The notes under the pieces are model-generated. The model was not told the origin of the DNA and did not search any database. It worked only from the letters and a program-made list of their open reading frames with translations. Below, one piece after another: positions 16,063 to 27,200 of a DNA stretch of 64,000 nt. Made by a program: the position numbers and the translations under genes. Origin of the DNA: Cellulophaga baltica. GTDB lineage: Bacteria; Bacteroidota; Bacteroidia; Flavobacteriales; Flavobacteriaceae. Location of the stretch: NCBI RefSeq assembly GCF_018861125.1, contig NZ_JAHKQN010000020.1, positions 313,831 through 377,830 on the forward strand. The letters are read 5' to 3'. Each line of letters opens with the position of its first letter. The first letter of the stretch is position 1.

Positions 16063-18078
16063 ATGAATCCATTATTATCCCCATTTGATACTGCCCCATT
16101 TTCAGAAATAAAGAATGAGCATTTTATGCCTGCCATTACGCAAGCAATTGCTGATGCACGTGCCGAAATAGATGCTATTACAAACAATACGGAAACTCCA
16201 ACTTTTGAAAATACTATTGCAGCACTTGACTACTCTGGTTATCAATTAGACCGTGTATCTAGTGTTTTTTTCAATCTAAATTCCGCAGAAACAAATGAAG
16301 AGATTCAGAAAATTGCACAAGAAGCTTCTCCGCTATTATCAGAATTTGGAAATGACATTACATTAAATGAAGCTTTGTTTAAAAGAGTAAAAGCAGTTTA
16401 CGATCAAAAAGATAGTTTAACGCTTACTATTGAAGAACAAACGCTGTTAGATAAAAAATATAAAGGTTTCAGCCGCAATGGAGCTAATTTACCGGAAGAT
16501 AAAAAGGTACGTTTACGTGAGATTGATGCACAACTCTCTAAACTAAGTTTAAAATTTGGAGAGAATGTATTGGCTGAAACTAATAAGTTTGAGTTACATA
16601 TTACCGATGAGGCTGATTTAGATGGCTTACCTGAAGGTGAAAAAGAAGCTGCCGCTCAAATGGCAAAAGCAAAAGATAAAAGTGGCTGGTTGGTAACTTT
16701 AGATTACCCTAGCTATATTCCTTTTATGAAATACGCTACTAATAGAGCGTTGCGTAAACAACTATCATTAGCTTTTGGTAGCAAAGCTTTTCATAACGAT
16801 GAGCTAGACAACCAAAACAATGTTCTTGAAATTGCAAAATTACGTTTTGAGCGTGCTAACCTTTTAGGCTATAAAACGCACGCACATTTTGTATTGGAAG
16901 AGCGTATGGCACAAACACCAGAAAAAGTGCACGAGTTTTTAAATGAATTGCTTGAAAAAGCAAAACCTGCTGCACAAAACGAATTTAAGCAACTAGAAGA
17001 TTTTGCTAAAGAATTAGATGGTATTGACCGACTTGAAAAATGGGATAGCGCTTATTATTCTGAAAAATTAAAACAGAAATTGTTTGATTTAGATGATGAA
17101 AAACTAAAACCATATTTTAAATTAGAAAATGTAATTGCAGGTGTATTTAAAGTAGCAGAAAAATTATTCGATTTACAGTTTGAAGAAGTTTTTGATGTAG
17201 ATAAGTATCATGAAGATGTAAAAACATACCGTATTTACGATGCTGCAAAAAACTTTATCGCTTTATTTTATGCCGATTTTCACCCAAGATCAGGCAAACG
17301 TGGTGGCGCCTGGATGACCTCTTTTAAATCGCAATTTGTATTGGAAGGTGAAAATGTACGTCCGCATATATCAAACGTATGTAATTTTACTAAACCGACT
17401 GAAAGCAAACCATCATTATTAACATTCAATGAGGTAACTACATTATTTCATGAATTTGGTCATGGCTTACACGGCATACTTGCAAATACTGTTTACCCAG
17501 GTTTATCGGGGACTTCAGTATATTGGGATTTTGTTGAATTACCAAGTCAAGTATTAGAAAACTGGTGTTACCAAAAAGAAGCACTTTCGCTTTTTGCTAC
17601 GCATTATAAAACTGGAGAAGTTATTCCGATGGAATTGGTACAAAAAATAAAAGATTCTGCCACTTTTCAAGAAGGCATGCAAACCTTACGTCAATTAAGT
17701 TTTGGACTATTAGATATGTCTTGGCACGGAACTGACCCTACTGCGGTTAATGATGTAAAAACGTATGAGGAAAAAGCTTTTGCTGGCACTAATTTATATC
17801 CTGACACTCCAGAAACATGTATGAGTACATCATTCTCACATATTTTTCAAGGTGGTTATTCTTCAGGATACTACAGTTATAAATGGGCAGAAGTTTTAGA
17901 TGCTGATGCATTTGCTTACTTTAAAGAAAAAGGAATTTTTAATAAAGAAGTTGCTACAAAGTTTAAAGACTTTGTGCTTTCAAAAGGTGGTACTGAAAAC
18001 CCTATGGAATTGTACAAAAAGTTCAGAGGTGCTGAACCAAAAATAGAACCTTTATTAGAACGTGCTGGTTTGTTGTAA
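16063..18078 (+). CDS. M3 family oligopeptidase / dipeptidyl carboxypeptidase
   Basis: The 671-residue product shows the M3 zinc motif HEFGH at 463-467 and the downstream Glu region (GTSVYWDFVELPSQVLENW). The SHIFQGGYSSGYYSYKWAE substrate-binding stretch is near the C-terminus. There is no signal peptide, so it probably degrades peptides in the cytoplasm, like Dcp or oligopeptidase A. It follows purE by 65 bp and is closed by a terminator at 18099. Confidence 0.93.
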   Translation: MNPLLSPFDTAPFSEIKNEHFMPAITQAIADARAEIDAITNNTETPTFENTIAALDYSGYQLDRVSSVFFNLNSAETNEEIQKIAQEASPLLSEFGNDITLNEALFKRVKAVYDQKDSLTLTIEEQTLLDKKYKGFSRNGANLPEDKKVRLREIDAQLSKLSLKFGENVLAETNKFELHITDEADLDGLPEGEKEAAAQMAKAKDKSGWLVTLDYPSYIPFMKYATNRALRKQLSLAFGSKAFHNDELDNQNNVLEIAKLRFERANLLGYKTHAHFVLEERMAQTPEKVHEFLNELLEKAKPAAQNEFKQLEDFAKELDGIDRLEKWDSAYYSEKLKQKLFDLDDEKLKPYFKLENVIAGVFKVAEKLFDLQFEEVFDVDKYHEDVKTYRIYDAAKNFIALFYADFHPRSGKRGGAWMTSFKSQFVLEGENVRPHISNVCNFTKPTESKPSLLTFNEVTTLFHEFGHGLHGILANTVYPGLSGTSVYWDFVELPSQVLENWCYQKEALSLFATHYKTGEVIPMELVQKIKDSATFQEGMQTLRQLSFGLLDMSWHGTDPTAVNDVKTYEEKAFAGTNLYPDTPETCMSTSFSHIFQGGYSSGYYSYKWAEVLDADAFAYFKEKGIFNKEVATKFKDFVLSKGGTENPMELYKKFRGAEPKIEPLLERAGLL

Positions 18079-18487
18079 ATAATGCAACAAAAAATTATAA
18101 AACAGGAGTTTGAATTTTCATGCTCCTGTTTTTTTGTTTTAAACTTTACGACTATTTACAAAATGTTTATCATATCAATTTACTACCTCGGTAAAGGTAA
18201 GCGTGATACCAATCTAAAATTATTTACGTACAATAAGCACTTTAATTATAATGATATTATCGATTTAAACAATAAAAATTTACTAGGAAGATTTGTAATC
18301 TAAATTATTGAATTGAATGAAAAAACATATTACAAACCTCTACATTTTCAGTTGCTTCGTAAAATAAGCTTAACTTAAATTGTTTTAATCTGTATTATAA
18401 ATAACTAAATAATTTTTATTTTGTGAGTTTCTTACGATACTAACGACCAACAAATAAGTTGTTGTAAAATCATAAAAAATTAGCAAG
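18079..18487. other. Intergenic region after the M3 peptidase
   Basis: It holds the terminator at 18099-18136. An inverted repeat CAACAA/TTGTTG (18448-18464, 5-nt centre) lies just upstream of the hydrolase gene and could be an operator. A 46-codon frame from ATG 18163 has no recognisable features, and I do not call it. Confidence 0.5.
18099..18136 (+). terminator. Terminator of the M3 peptidase gene
   Basis: The stem AACAGGAG (18101-18108) pairs with CTCCTGTT (18123-18130) and runs into seven or more Ts. Confidence 0.85.
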
Positions 18488-19246
18488 ATGAAAAACCAAA
18501 AAATAACTTTTAAAAACAACCGTGGGCAACAATTAGCAGCAAGAATTGAGTTCCCCGAAGAAACACCTAAAAGTTATGCCATTTTTGCGCATTGTTTTAC
18601 TTGCAACAAAAACTTAACTGCTATTAGAAATATCATTAGAATATTAAACAAAAGTGGTATTGCTGTTTTGAGTTTTGATTTTACGGGTTTAGGTGAAAGT
18701 GAAGGTGATTTTGCTGATACCAACTTCTCATCTAATGTTGACGACTTAATTGCAGCCGCTACTTTTTTAAAATCTAACTTTGTTGCTCCTTCCATTTTAA
18801 TAGGTCACTCTCTTGGTGGTGCCGCTGTTATTTTTGCTGCAAAACAAATACCAAGTATTGAAGCTCTTTCAACTATAGGCGCTCCATCAAACCCTAAGCA
18901 TGTATCACATTTACTAAAATCTGGTATTGATGAGATTAATGCAAAAGGTGAAGCTGTTTTAGAAATTGGTGGTCGTGAATTTAAAATACAGAAACAATTT
19001 TTGAATGACATTAACGAGCAAAATATGACCAAAACTTTAAAGGAATTAAAATTGCCGTTGCTAGTTTTTCATTCCCCACAAGACGCTACCGTTGGTATTG
19101 AAAACGCAGCACAAATCTATAAAGCTGCATGGCATCCAAAAAGTTTTATTTCACTAGATGGCGCTACACACATGCTTACAAATAAGAACGACTCCATTTA
19201 TGTTGGTAAAATGATTGCTAATTGGGCAGATCGTTATATTAATTAA
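18488..19246 (+). CDS. Alpha/beta hydrolase (acyl-peptidase/esterase type)
   Basis: The 252-residue product has the nucleophile elbow GHSLGG with Ser108, and a later acid (HSPQDATVG) and His (DGATHML) to complete the triad. The early AHCFTCNK and FDFTGLGESEG motifs match the hydrolase half of the hydrolase-OsmC fusion proteins seen in other bacteria. Here the OsmC half is absent. The substrate is unknown and the location is cytoplasmic. Confidence 0.85.
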   Translation: MKNQKITFKNNRGQQLAARIEFPEETPKSYAIFAHCFTCNKNLTAIRNIIRILNKSGIAVLSFDFTGLGESEGDFADTNFSSNVDDLIAAATFLKSNFVAPSILIGHSLGGAAVIFAAKQIPSIEALSTIGAPSNPKHVSHLLKSGIDEINAKGEAVLEIGGREFKIQKQFLNDINEQNMTKTLKELKLPLLVFHSPQDATVGIENAAQIYKAAWHPKSFISLDGATHMLTNKNDSIYVGKMIANWADRYIN

Positions 19247-19361
19247 TATAGATTTAAGCATTTTAAAATAACATCATTAGACTAACACATTTTTTTTAAA
19301 ATTTTAAGTAACAAAAAACACATTACTTCGTCTTAAAAGAACAACCAACAAAATATCTTTT

Positions 19362-20096
19362 ATGTCATTACTTACGCCATTAATTTGGCTAGCTATTAGT
19401 ATTCCTCTTTTAATTATTGCGTATTTTACTTCAAAAGAAACCAACTTTAAATATATTTTACTTTTCGGAGCTTATTTTTTAGTAGACTGCTATGCCAGAA
19501 TTTTAGGGTATGAGTATATAAAACTTGATTTTATGGGACTAAAAGGTAATTGGAGTGGTAATTACTTAAGCTTTATTATTGCGCTAATATTTATACTTTA
19601 TCATAAAAAAGAAATTAGAGAAGCTATGGGTTTCACAACCAAATTTACTAAAAAAACGGTAGTAATTGGAGTGTTATTCTTTTTAGTATTTCTAGTTTTT
19701 GATTTTATTTTTAAAATGAATATCTACCCAAAAGGCGGTCAATTTGATTTACAATCGTTTCTATTTCAAGCCACAACTCCTGGCTTAACTGAAGAAATTG
19801 TTTTTAGAGGTATATTATTATGGATTTTAAGCAAAGCTTTTGTTCCTAAAAAGAAAATTAAAGGTGTTGCCTTTGGCTGGGGTTTTATAATCGTTACTTT
19901 TTTATTCGCAATGATTCACGGAGTAATCTTAACCAAAAACATGAATTTTATGGTTGACTATGTGACCATTATTTATTTAACACTAGTAACCTCTTTAAGC
20001 TTAGGTGTATTACGAAAGTTCTCTGGTAATTTAATTTTACCAACTTTAGCACATAATGTTGTAAACTTAATGAACTTCTTTATTAGATTGTTATAA
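19362..20096 (+). CDS. CPBP family intramembrane glutamic endopeptidase
   Basis: The 244-residue protein is largely hydrophobic, with about six to eight membrane helices. It carries the ABI/CPBP motifs: Glu144-Glu145 with Arg149 (TEEIVFRG), His186 (FAMIHG) and His231-Asn232 (LAHNVVN). These form the intramembrane active site seen in Rce1-like proteases. Substrates of the bacterial members are mostly unknown. Confidence 0.88.
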   Translation: MSLLTPLIWLAISIPLLIIAYFTSKETNFKYILLFGAYFLVDCYARILGYEYIKLDFMGLKGNWSGNYLSFIIALIFILYHKKEIREAMGFTTKFTKKTVVIGVLFFLVFLVFDFIFKMNIYPKGGQFDLQSFLFQATTPGLTEEIVFRGILLWILSKAFVPKKKIKGVAFGWGFIIVTFLFAMIHGVILTKNMNFMVDYVTIIYLTLVTSLSLGVLRKFSGNLILPTLAHNVVNLMNFFIRLL

Positions 20097-20178
20097 TATT
20101 GACATTTAATGTTAATTATTTACTTTATTGTAACATTTTACACAAAATTACGACCCATGGTATATAGACTATAATATT

Positions 20179-20448
20179 ATGAGTGGAGCAGGACAGATGT
20201 TGCATGCATTTAAAAGCATAAAATTTAATAGAGATCAATTCAAAAATAAACGCTCTGAGAAGAAAAATAGCTTCACAATTTCTAATACTCGCAAAACAAA
20301 ATTTAAAAAAGTTAGTCCGGAAGAATTAGAAATTATCACTTTAGAAATTAAAGAAGATGCCAAAAAAGAATTTAAAAGAGAAATAATTTTTTATGGCAGT
20401 ATTACATGTTTTACTATTGCAATCGCTGTTTTAGTATTCTTACTATAA
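20179..20448 (+). CDS. Small basic protein with C-terminal membrane helix
   Basis: The 89-residue product has a Lys/Arg-rich N-terminal half and a single transmembrane helix at about 70-88 (YGSITCFTIAIAVLVFLL) that reaches the end. I do not recognise a family. The tail-anchored layout resembles small accessory membrane proteins. The ORF starts with ATG and has normal codon use for the region. Confidence 0.55.
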   Translation: MSGAGQMLHAFKSIKFNRDQFKNKRSEKKNSFTISNTRKTKFKKVSPEELEIITLEIKEDAKKEFKREIIFYGSITCFTIAIAVLVFLL

Positions 20449-20573
20449 CCGATAAACCAAAAATTGCCCATACTGAAACTATCTATTTTACATTTTGTAT
20501 ATTTTTGAAAATGAGATTTTTACCAACAAAATCTTTTTTTTAACATAACTTTGGACTATAAACACTCAAAGTC

Positions 20574-21263
20574 ATGAAAATTAAATTATTAATACTAATA
20601 TTAGGTTTTTCAATTCAGGGAATAATTTCTCAAAATTGTGAAGCAATTTCTCCTTATAAACAAGGCACTACTTTAGAATACACCAATTACAATAAAAAAG
20701 GCAAAGTAAAATCGGTTGATAATTACACCGTAAAATCTGTTACAACAGAAAATGGTGAAATGCTTATTACTATTGACACTACTACAAAAAATAAGAAAAA
20801 CGATTCGGCTACTAATACACAAATACTTAGGTGTGTAAATGGTGATTTTTATGTTAGCTTGTCTGATTATTTATCACACCAGAATGATAATCAAGAAAGC
20901 ACTTTAGAACTTAAAGCTGAGGGTGATTTTGTAGAATTCCCTGATGATATTAAAGAAGGTTATGAATTAAAAGATGCTACAATTGATTTAAAAATGGGTG
21001 GTGGTGATGATACTTCTGGGGTTTCTTTTGCCAATATGGAAGTAAGAAACAGGAAAGTTTTACAAGAAGAAAATTTTACAATAAATGACTACGAATTTAA
21101 TGCTTACAAAGTTTCTTTCGACTATGTATTTACAATGAGTATTCTTAAAATAAGAGGTTCAGGTATTGAGTGGTATGTAAAGGGAGTTGGCATTGTAAAA
21201 ACAGAAAGTTATAGCAAAAAAGGCAAATTAAAATGGACTAGAGAATTAACTAAATTAAATTAG
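20574..21263 (+). CDS. TapB/DUF3108-like secreted protein
   Basis: The 229-residue product has a signal peptide of about 19 residues (ending GIISQ). The sequence then runs YKQGTTLEYTNYNKKGKVKS, and the end has GIEWYVKGVGIVKTESYSKKGK. This pattern (strand-rich domain, 'YVKGVGIVKTES' ending) is that of the TapB/DUF3108-like family, probable periplasmic or outer-membrane-associated proteins of unknown function. The family call rests on pattern recall only. Confidence 0.65.
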   Translation: MKIKLLILILGFSIQGIISQNCEAISPYKQGTTLEYTNYNKKGKVKSVDNYTVKSVTTENGEMLITIDTTTKNKKNDSATNTQILRCVNGDFYVSLSDYLSHQNDNQESTLELKAEGDFVEFPDDIKEGYELKDATIDLKMGGGDDTSGVSFANMEVRNRKVLQEENFTINDYEFNAYKVSFDYVFTMSILKIRGSGIEWYVKGVGIVKTESYSKKGKLKWTRELTKLN

Positions 21264-21366
21264 ACCCAAACTTAAAATTACCAATATTATTTAACCAAAA
21301 GACATTACAATTTTACTATAAAATTATCGTTATAAATTTTAAAACTCAACCATTAAAAGTTATAAA

Positions 21367-21804
21367 ATGAGTAAAGTTCTATTTGGTTTTATTATTACTT
21401 TTTTACTATTATCATGTTCATCTGACGACACTACTCAAACAGAAGAAACAAATGTTTTAGACGGAATATGGTATTTTCAAAGATATGAAACTGGCACCTG
21501 TACAGAGGAAGATTCTTCCGGCTGTGGAAATGCCTATGAGTTTCAATTTTTAACAGACAACACTATTGAATTTACTGAAGAAAATGCACAAACATACTCT
21601 CAGTATAGTTTTGATGGCGACATTTTAAATCTAGAAATAATTTACATGACAAATGTTCGCATCTACCAACATATTGGTATTTACAGTTATTCTGAAACTG
21701 ATGACAGTTTTTCCGGAACCTTAGAAATTATTGCTTACGATGGCTTTACTACTGATGCTGAAGTAAACTATACTTACGAAGAAGAAACAATCATATTTAG
21801 ATGA
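21367..21804 (+). CDS. Lipocalin-like lipoprotein
   Basis: The 145-residue product has a lipoprotein signal with Cys17 (LLSCSSDD) followed by an acidic, Thr-rich linker. The core begins LDGIWYFQRYETG and goes on as short beta strands with a Cys pair. This matches the lipocalin-like lipoproteins of flavobacteria. It is likely tethered to the outer membrane; the ligand is unknown. A terminator follows at 21819. Confidence 0.7.
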   Translation: MSKVLFGFIITFLLLSCSSDDTTQTEETNVLDGIWYFQRYETGTCTEEDSSGCGNAYEFQFLTDNTIEFTEENAQTYSQYSFDGDILNLEIIYMTNVRIYQHIGIYSYSETDDSFSGTLEIIAYDGFTTDAEVNYTYEEETIIFR

Positions 21805-21818
21805 AAACCAAAATATAT

Positions 21819-21848
21819 AGAGCTATCAAATAACTTGATGGCTCTTTT
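21819..21848 (+). terminator. Terminator of the lipocalin-like lipoprotein gene
   Basis: An 11-bp stem with one G-U pair (21819-21829 with 21835-21845) and a 5-nt loop is followed by Ts. Confidence 0.8.
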
Positions 21849-21873
21849 ACACCTATAAACTATACAACCACAC

Positions 21874-22749
21874 ATGGGATTTTTAAATAAACTATTCGGC
21901 AAAAAAGATAATGTTAGAAAACGTAAAGGAAACCCTGATGTTTATGATATGCCAAATGAAAATGAACGAATGAATTGGGCTATGGAAAAAGCGCGATTAA
22001 CATTACATTATTTTAAAAAATGTTTAGCGAACCCAAAACCAAGTCAAGACTACTTTTCTGTAAAAGCAAAAATAGAGGACGGCACAAAAGTAGAACACAT
22101 ATGGCTTATGAATCCAAGTTTTGATAATGAAGGAAATGTCTACGGAACTATAGGAAACGAACCTATTGATGTGAAAAATGTAAGTATAAATGAGAAAATA
22201 GGCATTCCGTTTGAAAAGGTATCTGATTGGATGATTATTGAGCAAGGAAGATTAATTGGCGGTTATACTATTAGAGCAATTAGAGAGGGTTTAAGCGGTG
22301 AAGCTATAACAAACTTTGACAACACAATTGGTGGTTTACACATTGATGATGGTGAAGATTACTTTTTATCCAATCTTGATACTCCTGAGGGTGCTATTCT
22401 AATGTTAGAAGATGCCTATGACAATGATGATTTAGAAAAATGCATTAGCTGTAAAGACTTTAACAAAGAAGCTGAATTTATGTTAAAAAAAACGGTGTCA
22501 GTAGATATTGATACTAAAATTATAAACAGCACTGCCGAAGTACTCAAACTGTCATTTATAAAAAGTATGCAAGAGCATGGAATGCCAAAATTTAAAGGTA
22601 TTAAAAGAGCATTTAAAAGACAGAAAATATCAAACGAACATTATATCATAACAGAAATTTGTTATTACCCTGATGGCGGAATATCAAATCAAAAACTTAA
22701 CACTTACAAAGTAAATAACCAATGGAAAGTTTTAGGACTTGAAAATTAA
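21874..22749 (+). CDS. DUF2314 domain protein
   Basis: The 291-residue cytoplasmic product begins with a short basic leader (MGFLNKLFGKK). A DUF2314 (YegJ-like) region lies at about 60-145, seen in DYFSVKAKIEDG, VEHIWL, YGTIGN and VSDWMIIEQGRLIGGYTIR. The last 110 residues look like a separate NTF2-like or wing domain (KVNNQWKVLGL). DUF2314 proteins have no defined activity. A weak AT hairpin follows the stop. Confidence 0.8.
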   Translation: MGFLNKLFGKKDNVRKRKGNPDVYDMPNENERMNWAMEKARLTLHYFKKCLANPKPSQDYFSVKAKIEDGTKVEHIWLMNPSFDNEGNVYGTIGNEPIDVKNVSINEKIGIPFEKVSDWMIIEQGRLIGGYTIRAIREGLSGEAITNFDNTIGGLHIDDGEDYFLSNLDTPEGAILMLEDAYDNDDLEKCISCKDFNKEAEFMLKKTVSVDIDTKIINSTAEVLKLSFIKSMQEHGMPKFKGIKRAFKRQKISNEHYIITEICYYPDGGISNQKLNTYKVNNQWKVLGLEN

Positions 22750-22770
22750 AAAACAGGCTTTTGTTTTTTT
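22748..22770 (+). terminator. Weak AT-rich terminator-like hairpin
   Basis: AAAAAACA pairs with TGTTTTTT around a 6-nt loop and ends in a T tract, immediately after the DUF2314 gene. The stem has only one G-C pair, so it may be inefficient. Confidence 0.4.
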
Positions 22771-22838
22771 AAAGTAATGAAGCATCTTTTTTATCGACAC
22801 TTGTATAGGAAACAACCTTTCTATACAAATTCAGATTC

Positions 22839-24032
22839 ATGAGTTCTCAAAAATTAGTTTTACCCATAATTGTTTTAGCTCAATTCTGCTGTACTTCACT
22901 TTGGTTTGCTAGTAACGGTGTCATGGGTGATCTTATTACTAATTTTAATCTTGACACTAACGCATTAGGCAATTTAACTGCTGCAGTGCAATTTGGATTT
23001 ATATCAGGAACATTAATCTTTGCTATTTTTACAATTGCAGATCGTTTTTCACCCTCAAAAGTATTTTTTATAAGTGCATTACTAGGTGCTTTTCTTAATA
23101 GCTGTATTATTTGGGAAGGCAATAGCTTAAGTACATTATTAATATTACGTTTTTCAATTGGGTTTTTTCTGGCGGGCATTTATCCTATCGGGATGAAAAT
23201 AGCCACTGATTATTTTGAAAAAGGCTTAGGAAAATCATTAGGTTTTTTAGTTGGCGCTTTAGTTATTGGTACTGCGTTCCCTCATTTATTAAAGGAAATT
23301 ACAGGCGATTTTTCTTGGAAAACTGTAATTATCACAACATCGCTACTTGCTATTTTTGGTGGTTTACTCATCTTTTTATTAGTACCTGATGGTCCGTTTA
23401 GAAAAGGTAGCACCAATTCAGATGCAGGTACATTTTTTAAAGTATTCAAAAACAATAAATTTAGAAGTGCTGCTTTTGGGTATTTTGGGCATATGTGGGA
23501 ACTATATACCTTTTGGGCTTTTGTACCGTTAATGCTAAAAACATATAACGAACTGCATGCAAGCACATCATTCAACATACCCTTATTATCCTTCGTAATT
23601 ATTGGTTCTGGCGGGTTAGCTTGTATTGTAGCTGGTTTTATTTCTGAAAAAATAGGCGCTGAAAAAACAGCTTTTATAGCCTTACTCCTTTCTTGCTTTT
23701 GCTGTTTAATATCAGGTATGATTTTTAGCAGCACTTCTGATATTTTATTTGTCGCATTTCTAATTTTCTGGGGTATTGTTGTTGTTGCGGACTCTCCCCT
23801 ATTTTCTGCACTCGTAGCTCAAAATGTACCTGCAGAAGCTAAAGGAACTGCTTTAACTATTGTAAATTCTATTGGTTATTTAATCACAATTATTAGCATT
23901 CAACTTATAAGTTTAGTGAAAGAATTTGCACTTTCAAACAATATTTATGTGTTACTCGCAATCGGCCCTATTCTTGGTTTAATTGCATTATCAAAAAAGA
24001 AAATGAATAAAAAAATACAGTTTAAAACATAA
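22839..24032 (+). CDS. MFS transporter
   Basis: The 397-residue protein has about 12 predicted membrane helices. It carries an MFS-type loop after helix 2 (AIFTIADRFSPSKVFF) and a central cytoplasmic loop near 190-205. YPIGMKIATDYFEKGLGKSLG in helix 4/5 is typical of the cyanate/nitrate-type MFS branch. The substrate is unknown. The gene stands alone between two intergenic regions. Confidence 0.88.
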   Translation: MSSQKLVLPIIVLAQFCCTSLWFASNGVMGDLITNFNLDTNALGNLTAAVQFGFISGTLIFAIFTIADRFSPSKVFFISALLGAFLNSCIIWEGNSLSTLLILRFSIGFFLAGIYPIGMKIATDYFEKGLGKSLGFLVGALVIGTAFPHLLKEITGDFSWKTVIITTSLLAIFGGLLIFLLVPDGPFRKGSTNSDAGTFFKVFKNNKFRSAAFGYFGHMWELYTFWAFVPLMLKTYNELHASTSFNIPLLSFVIIGSGGLACIVAGFISEKIGAEKTAFIALLLSCFCCLISGMIFSSTSDILFVAFLIFWGIVVVADSPLFSALVAQNVPAEAKGTALTIVNSIGYLITIISIQLISLVKEFALSNNIYVLLAIGPILGLIALSKKKMNKKIQFKT

Positions 24033-24036
24033 GCTA

Positions 24037-24112
24037 AGAATGAAAAAACCAGTTTATTTGAGGTTATGATTTTCATTCTAAAGAAATTAAATACATAGCG
24101 CATATTGCGCTA
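24037..24112. repeat. Two inverted repeats after the MFS gene
   Basis: AGAATGAAAA (24037-24046) pairs with TTTTCATTCT (24070-24079), with an inner AACC/GGTT. A second hairpin TAGCGCA-TAT-TGCGCTA lies at 24096-24112. Neither has a clear T tract; the first may still end the MFS transcript. Confidence 0.5.
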
Positions 24113-24239
24113 AAAGCAAAAAAATAGTAACACTCTTCTGCTTTCTTAAACACTTAATAAAAACGTAAATATGTAAAAAATATATACTTTTAAAATCAAA
24201 AAAAACAAACTGCTAACATTCACTAAACTCATCTTTATC

Positions 24240-27200
24240 ATGAAAAATTTAATACTATTTTTTTTTATTTTTTGTTTTGCGCTACATGCACAAAATGAAG
24301 ACTATCTTGTACACAATCCAACTATAAGTCATCAAGGGAATCAAATTGCTTTTTCATATCAAGGTGATATTTGGATGGCAAATAAAGATGGATCAAACCT
24401 AAAAAGACTTACCATACATGAAGCTTATGAAGGTAATCCATATTTTACAACAGATGATGCAAATGTTGTTTTTCAAAGCAACAGATTTGGAAACAATGAC
24501 ATCTTTATAGTTTCTATAGATGGAGGGATTCCAAAACGTCTAACTTATGCTTCTTCTAATGATATTATTACAGATGTAACACCTACAAGTGTTATTTTTA
24601 ATACTAGAAGAGATTTTGTTCAGGTAGAGGCTGATCAAGAAATATTTGAAATACCTTTATCTGGAGGAACGCCAAGCCGATTATTAAATAGTTTAGGATT
24701 TGATGCTACTATTTCACCCAACGGTAAATTGGTAGCTTTTACTAGAGGTAGTTGCCGTATAGCAAGAGAAGAATACCAAGGGTCTGCAAATAGAGACATT
24801 TGGCTTTATGACATTGAAAAAGATAGCTATCAACAATTAACCACTTTTAAAGGGAATGATTTTTATCCTTATTGGTCAGGAAATAATACTATTTATTTTC
24901 AATCTGCATCAACTGGTAAATATAATGTTCATCGTGCTCAATTAAATAATGATAATTCATTAAATAAAACAGAAGCGATTACCAATTTCACTGATTTGGG
25001 TATTTTTTCTTACCATATCGGAGATAACGGTAAAACTATTATTTTATCACAAATGGATAAGTTATTTCTAATAGATACTAAATCAAACAAAACTACTCAA
25101 ATAAAACTCAATTTAAGTTCTGATTACAAATTCTACCCTGAAGAGAATAAAACATATACAAGCGATGTTAGAAATATTGTTCCTTCACCTAATGGAAAAT
25201 ATAGTATTTTAAATATTAGAGGCGAATTATTCCTAACTGAAAATAACAAGGAACAAAAAAGGACAATCAATTTATCTAACTCGCCATATAGAGATCAAAA
25301 TGCATTTTGGTTAAATGACGAGACTATAATTTTCACCTCTGATCGAAATGGGGTTCAAAACTTATTTAAGGTCACTTCTTCTGACCCTAAACAGAAAGAT
25401 ATTTTCTTCTCGTTAAAACATAGTATTACACAAATTTCTAATTCTAAAGCTAAAATAGATAATCCCGTTTTATCTCCTAATAGAAAATCACTTGCATATA
25501 CTATTGGCCGAGGACAATTAAATGTTGTTAATATATCTGAAACTGGCAATCTATCTAAAAAAGTAACTCTAAATAAAAATGGATGGTCATTACCTTCTGG
25601 TTTATCGTGGTCTCCTGATAATAAGTGGATAGCTTATAGTATTCAAGATTTAGAGTTTAATGCAGAAATTTTTATACAAAAAATAGACAATTCAGCTCCA
25701 GCAACAAATATTTCAATGCACCCAAAAGCTGATCGCAATCCAATTTGGTCTGATGATGGAACAAAAATCGGTTTTACATCAAACAGAAATAATAGTGATT
25801 ACGATGTGTGGTTTGTATGGTTACAAAAAGAGAATTGGGAAAAAACACCTTTAGACTGGAAAGAGACTACTTTTGATAAATTTAAAAAAGTAGATAACTC
25901 TGATAGTAAAAGCAAAAAAGAGGAGAGTAAAGAAAAGGAATTTATTCCTATATCGATTGACCTAGACAAAATCTATGAACGCCAAGTTCAAGTTACACGA
26001 TATAGTGGTGGTGAATTTTTACAAGGTATCTCTAAAGATGGTGAAACCTTCTATTACACTACAGGCAATGGCACTCGCACCAATATTGACGTAAGCTCTG
26101 ATCTATACAAAATAAAATGGGACGGTAAAGATAAAGAAGAGATTACAAAAGGAGACACTGACCCTAATAGTATATCACTAGACAATAAAAAAGAATACCT
26201 TTATTATACTGCATCAGGAAAACCAAAACGCATAAAACTTGCTAAATCTTCAGATAAACCAGAGCCTATTCTATTTACGGCAAAGATGAAAATCAATTAT
26301 TCAGAAGAAAGTAATCAAATTTTTGAAGAAGCTTGGAGTGCCATTAATAATGGCTTTTATGATCCAAATTTTCACGGTCATGATTGGAGTTTATTAAAAT
26401 CTCAATTTAAACCTTTGGCAATAAAAGCATCGACTAGAAATGATTTCACCTTTATTTTTAATTGGATGTTAGGTCAAATAAATGCTAGCCACATGGGGTT
26501 AAGACAGGGTGAGAAAAGAGAAGACATTCAACATGAGCGCACAGGACAACTAGGAATAGAGGTTTCTCCTTTAGAAAATGGTAATGTAAAAATTACTGCC
26601 AAAACGATAAATATGCCAGCTGACAAAACAACTAGTTTTTTAGAAATCGGTAGTGTTATTACTGCTGTAAATGGTGAAAAATTAACTCCTACCACCAATT
26701 TTTACAGCTTACTAAATGGCATGGTAGATGAGAAAATTTATCTTTCTACCAAAACACCCAAAGGTAAAGTCAAAGAAGTTGTGATTAGACCAAGCCAAAC
26801 TAATAGAGCAGAAAATTATCTGACTTGGGTAAACGAACGTAAACGCCTTACAGATAAATATTCAAATGGTGAATTAGGATATATACATATTCAAGGAATG
26901 AATTGGCCCAGTTTTGAACGTTTTGAAAGAGAGCTAACTGCTGCTGGCTATGGAAAAAAAGGTATTGTGATTGATGTTCGCTATAATGGAGGTGGATGGA
27001 CTACTGATTATTTGATGTCTATTTTAACTGTAAAACAACATGCTTACACCATTCCTAGAGGTGCCTCTACAGATTTAAGTAAAGACCACACCAATTTCTC
27101 AAAAACCTATCCTTACAGCGAAAGGTTACCCTTGGCTGCTTGGACAAAACCATCTATTGCTTTAATAAATGAACGAAGCTATTCTAATGCAGAAATATTT

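Noticed and set aside
18082-18303. 73-codon ORF after the M3 peptidase
   Set aside because: Its first third lies over the M3 terminator hairpin and T tract, and the rest has no recognisable protein features. A shorter start at 18163 has no better support.
23282-23734. 150-codon ORF on the minus strand
   Set aside because: It is the reverse-strand shadow of the MFS transporter gene, with the proline/lysine bias expected from antisense of hydrophobic helices.
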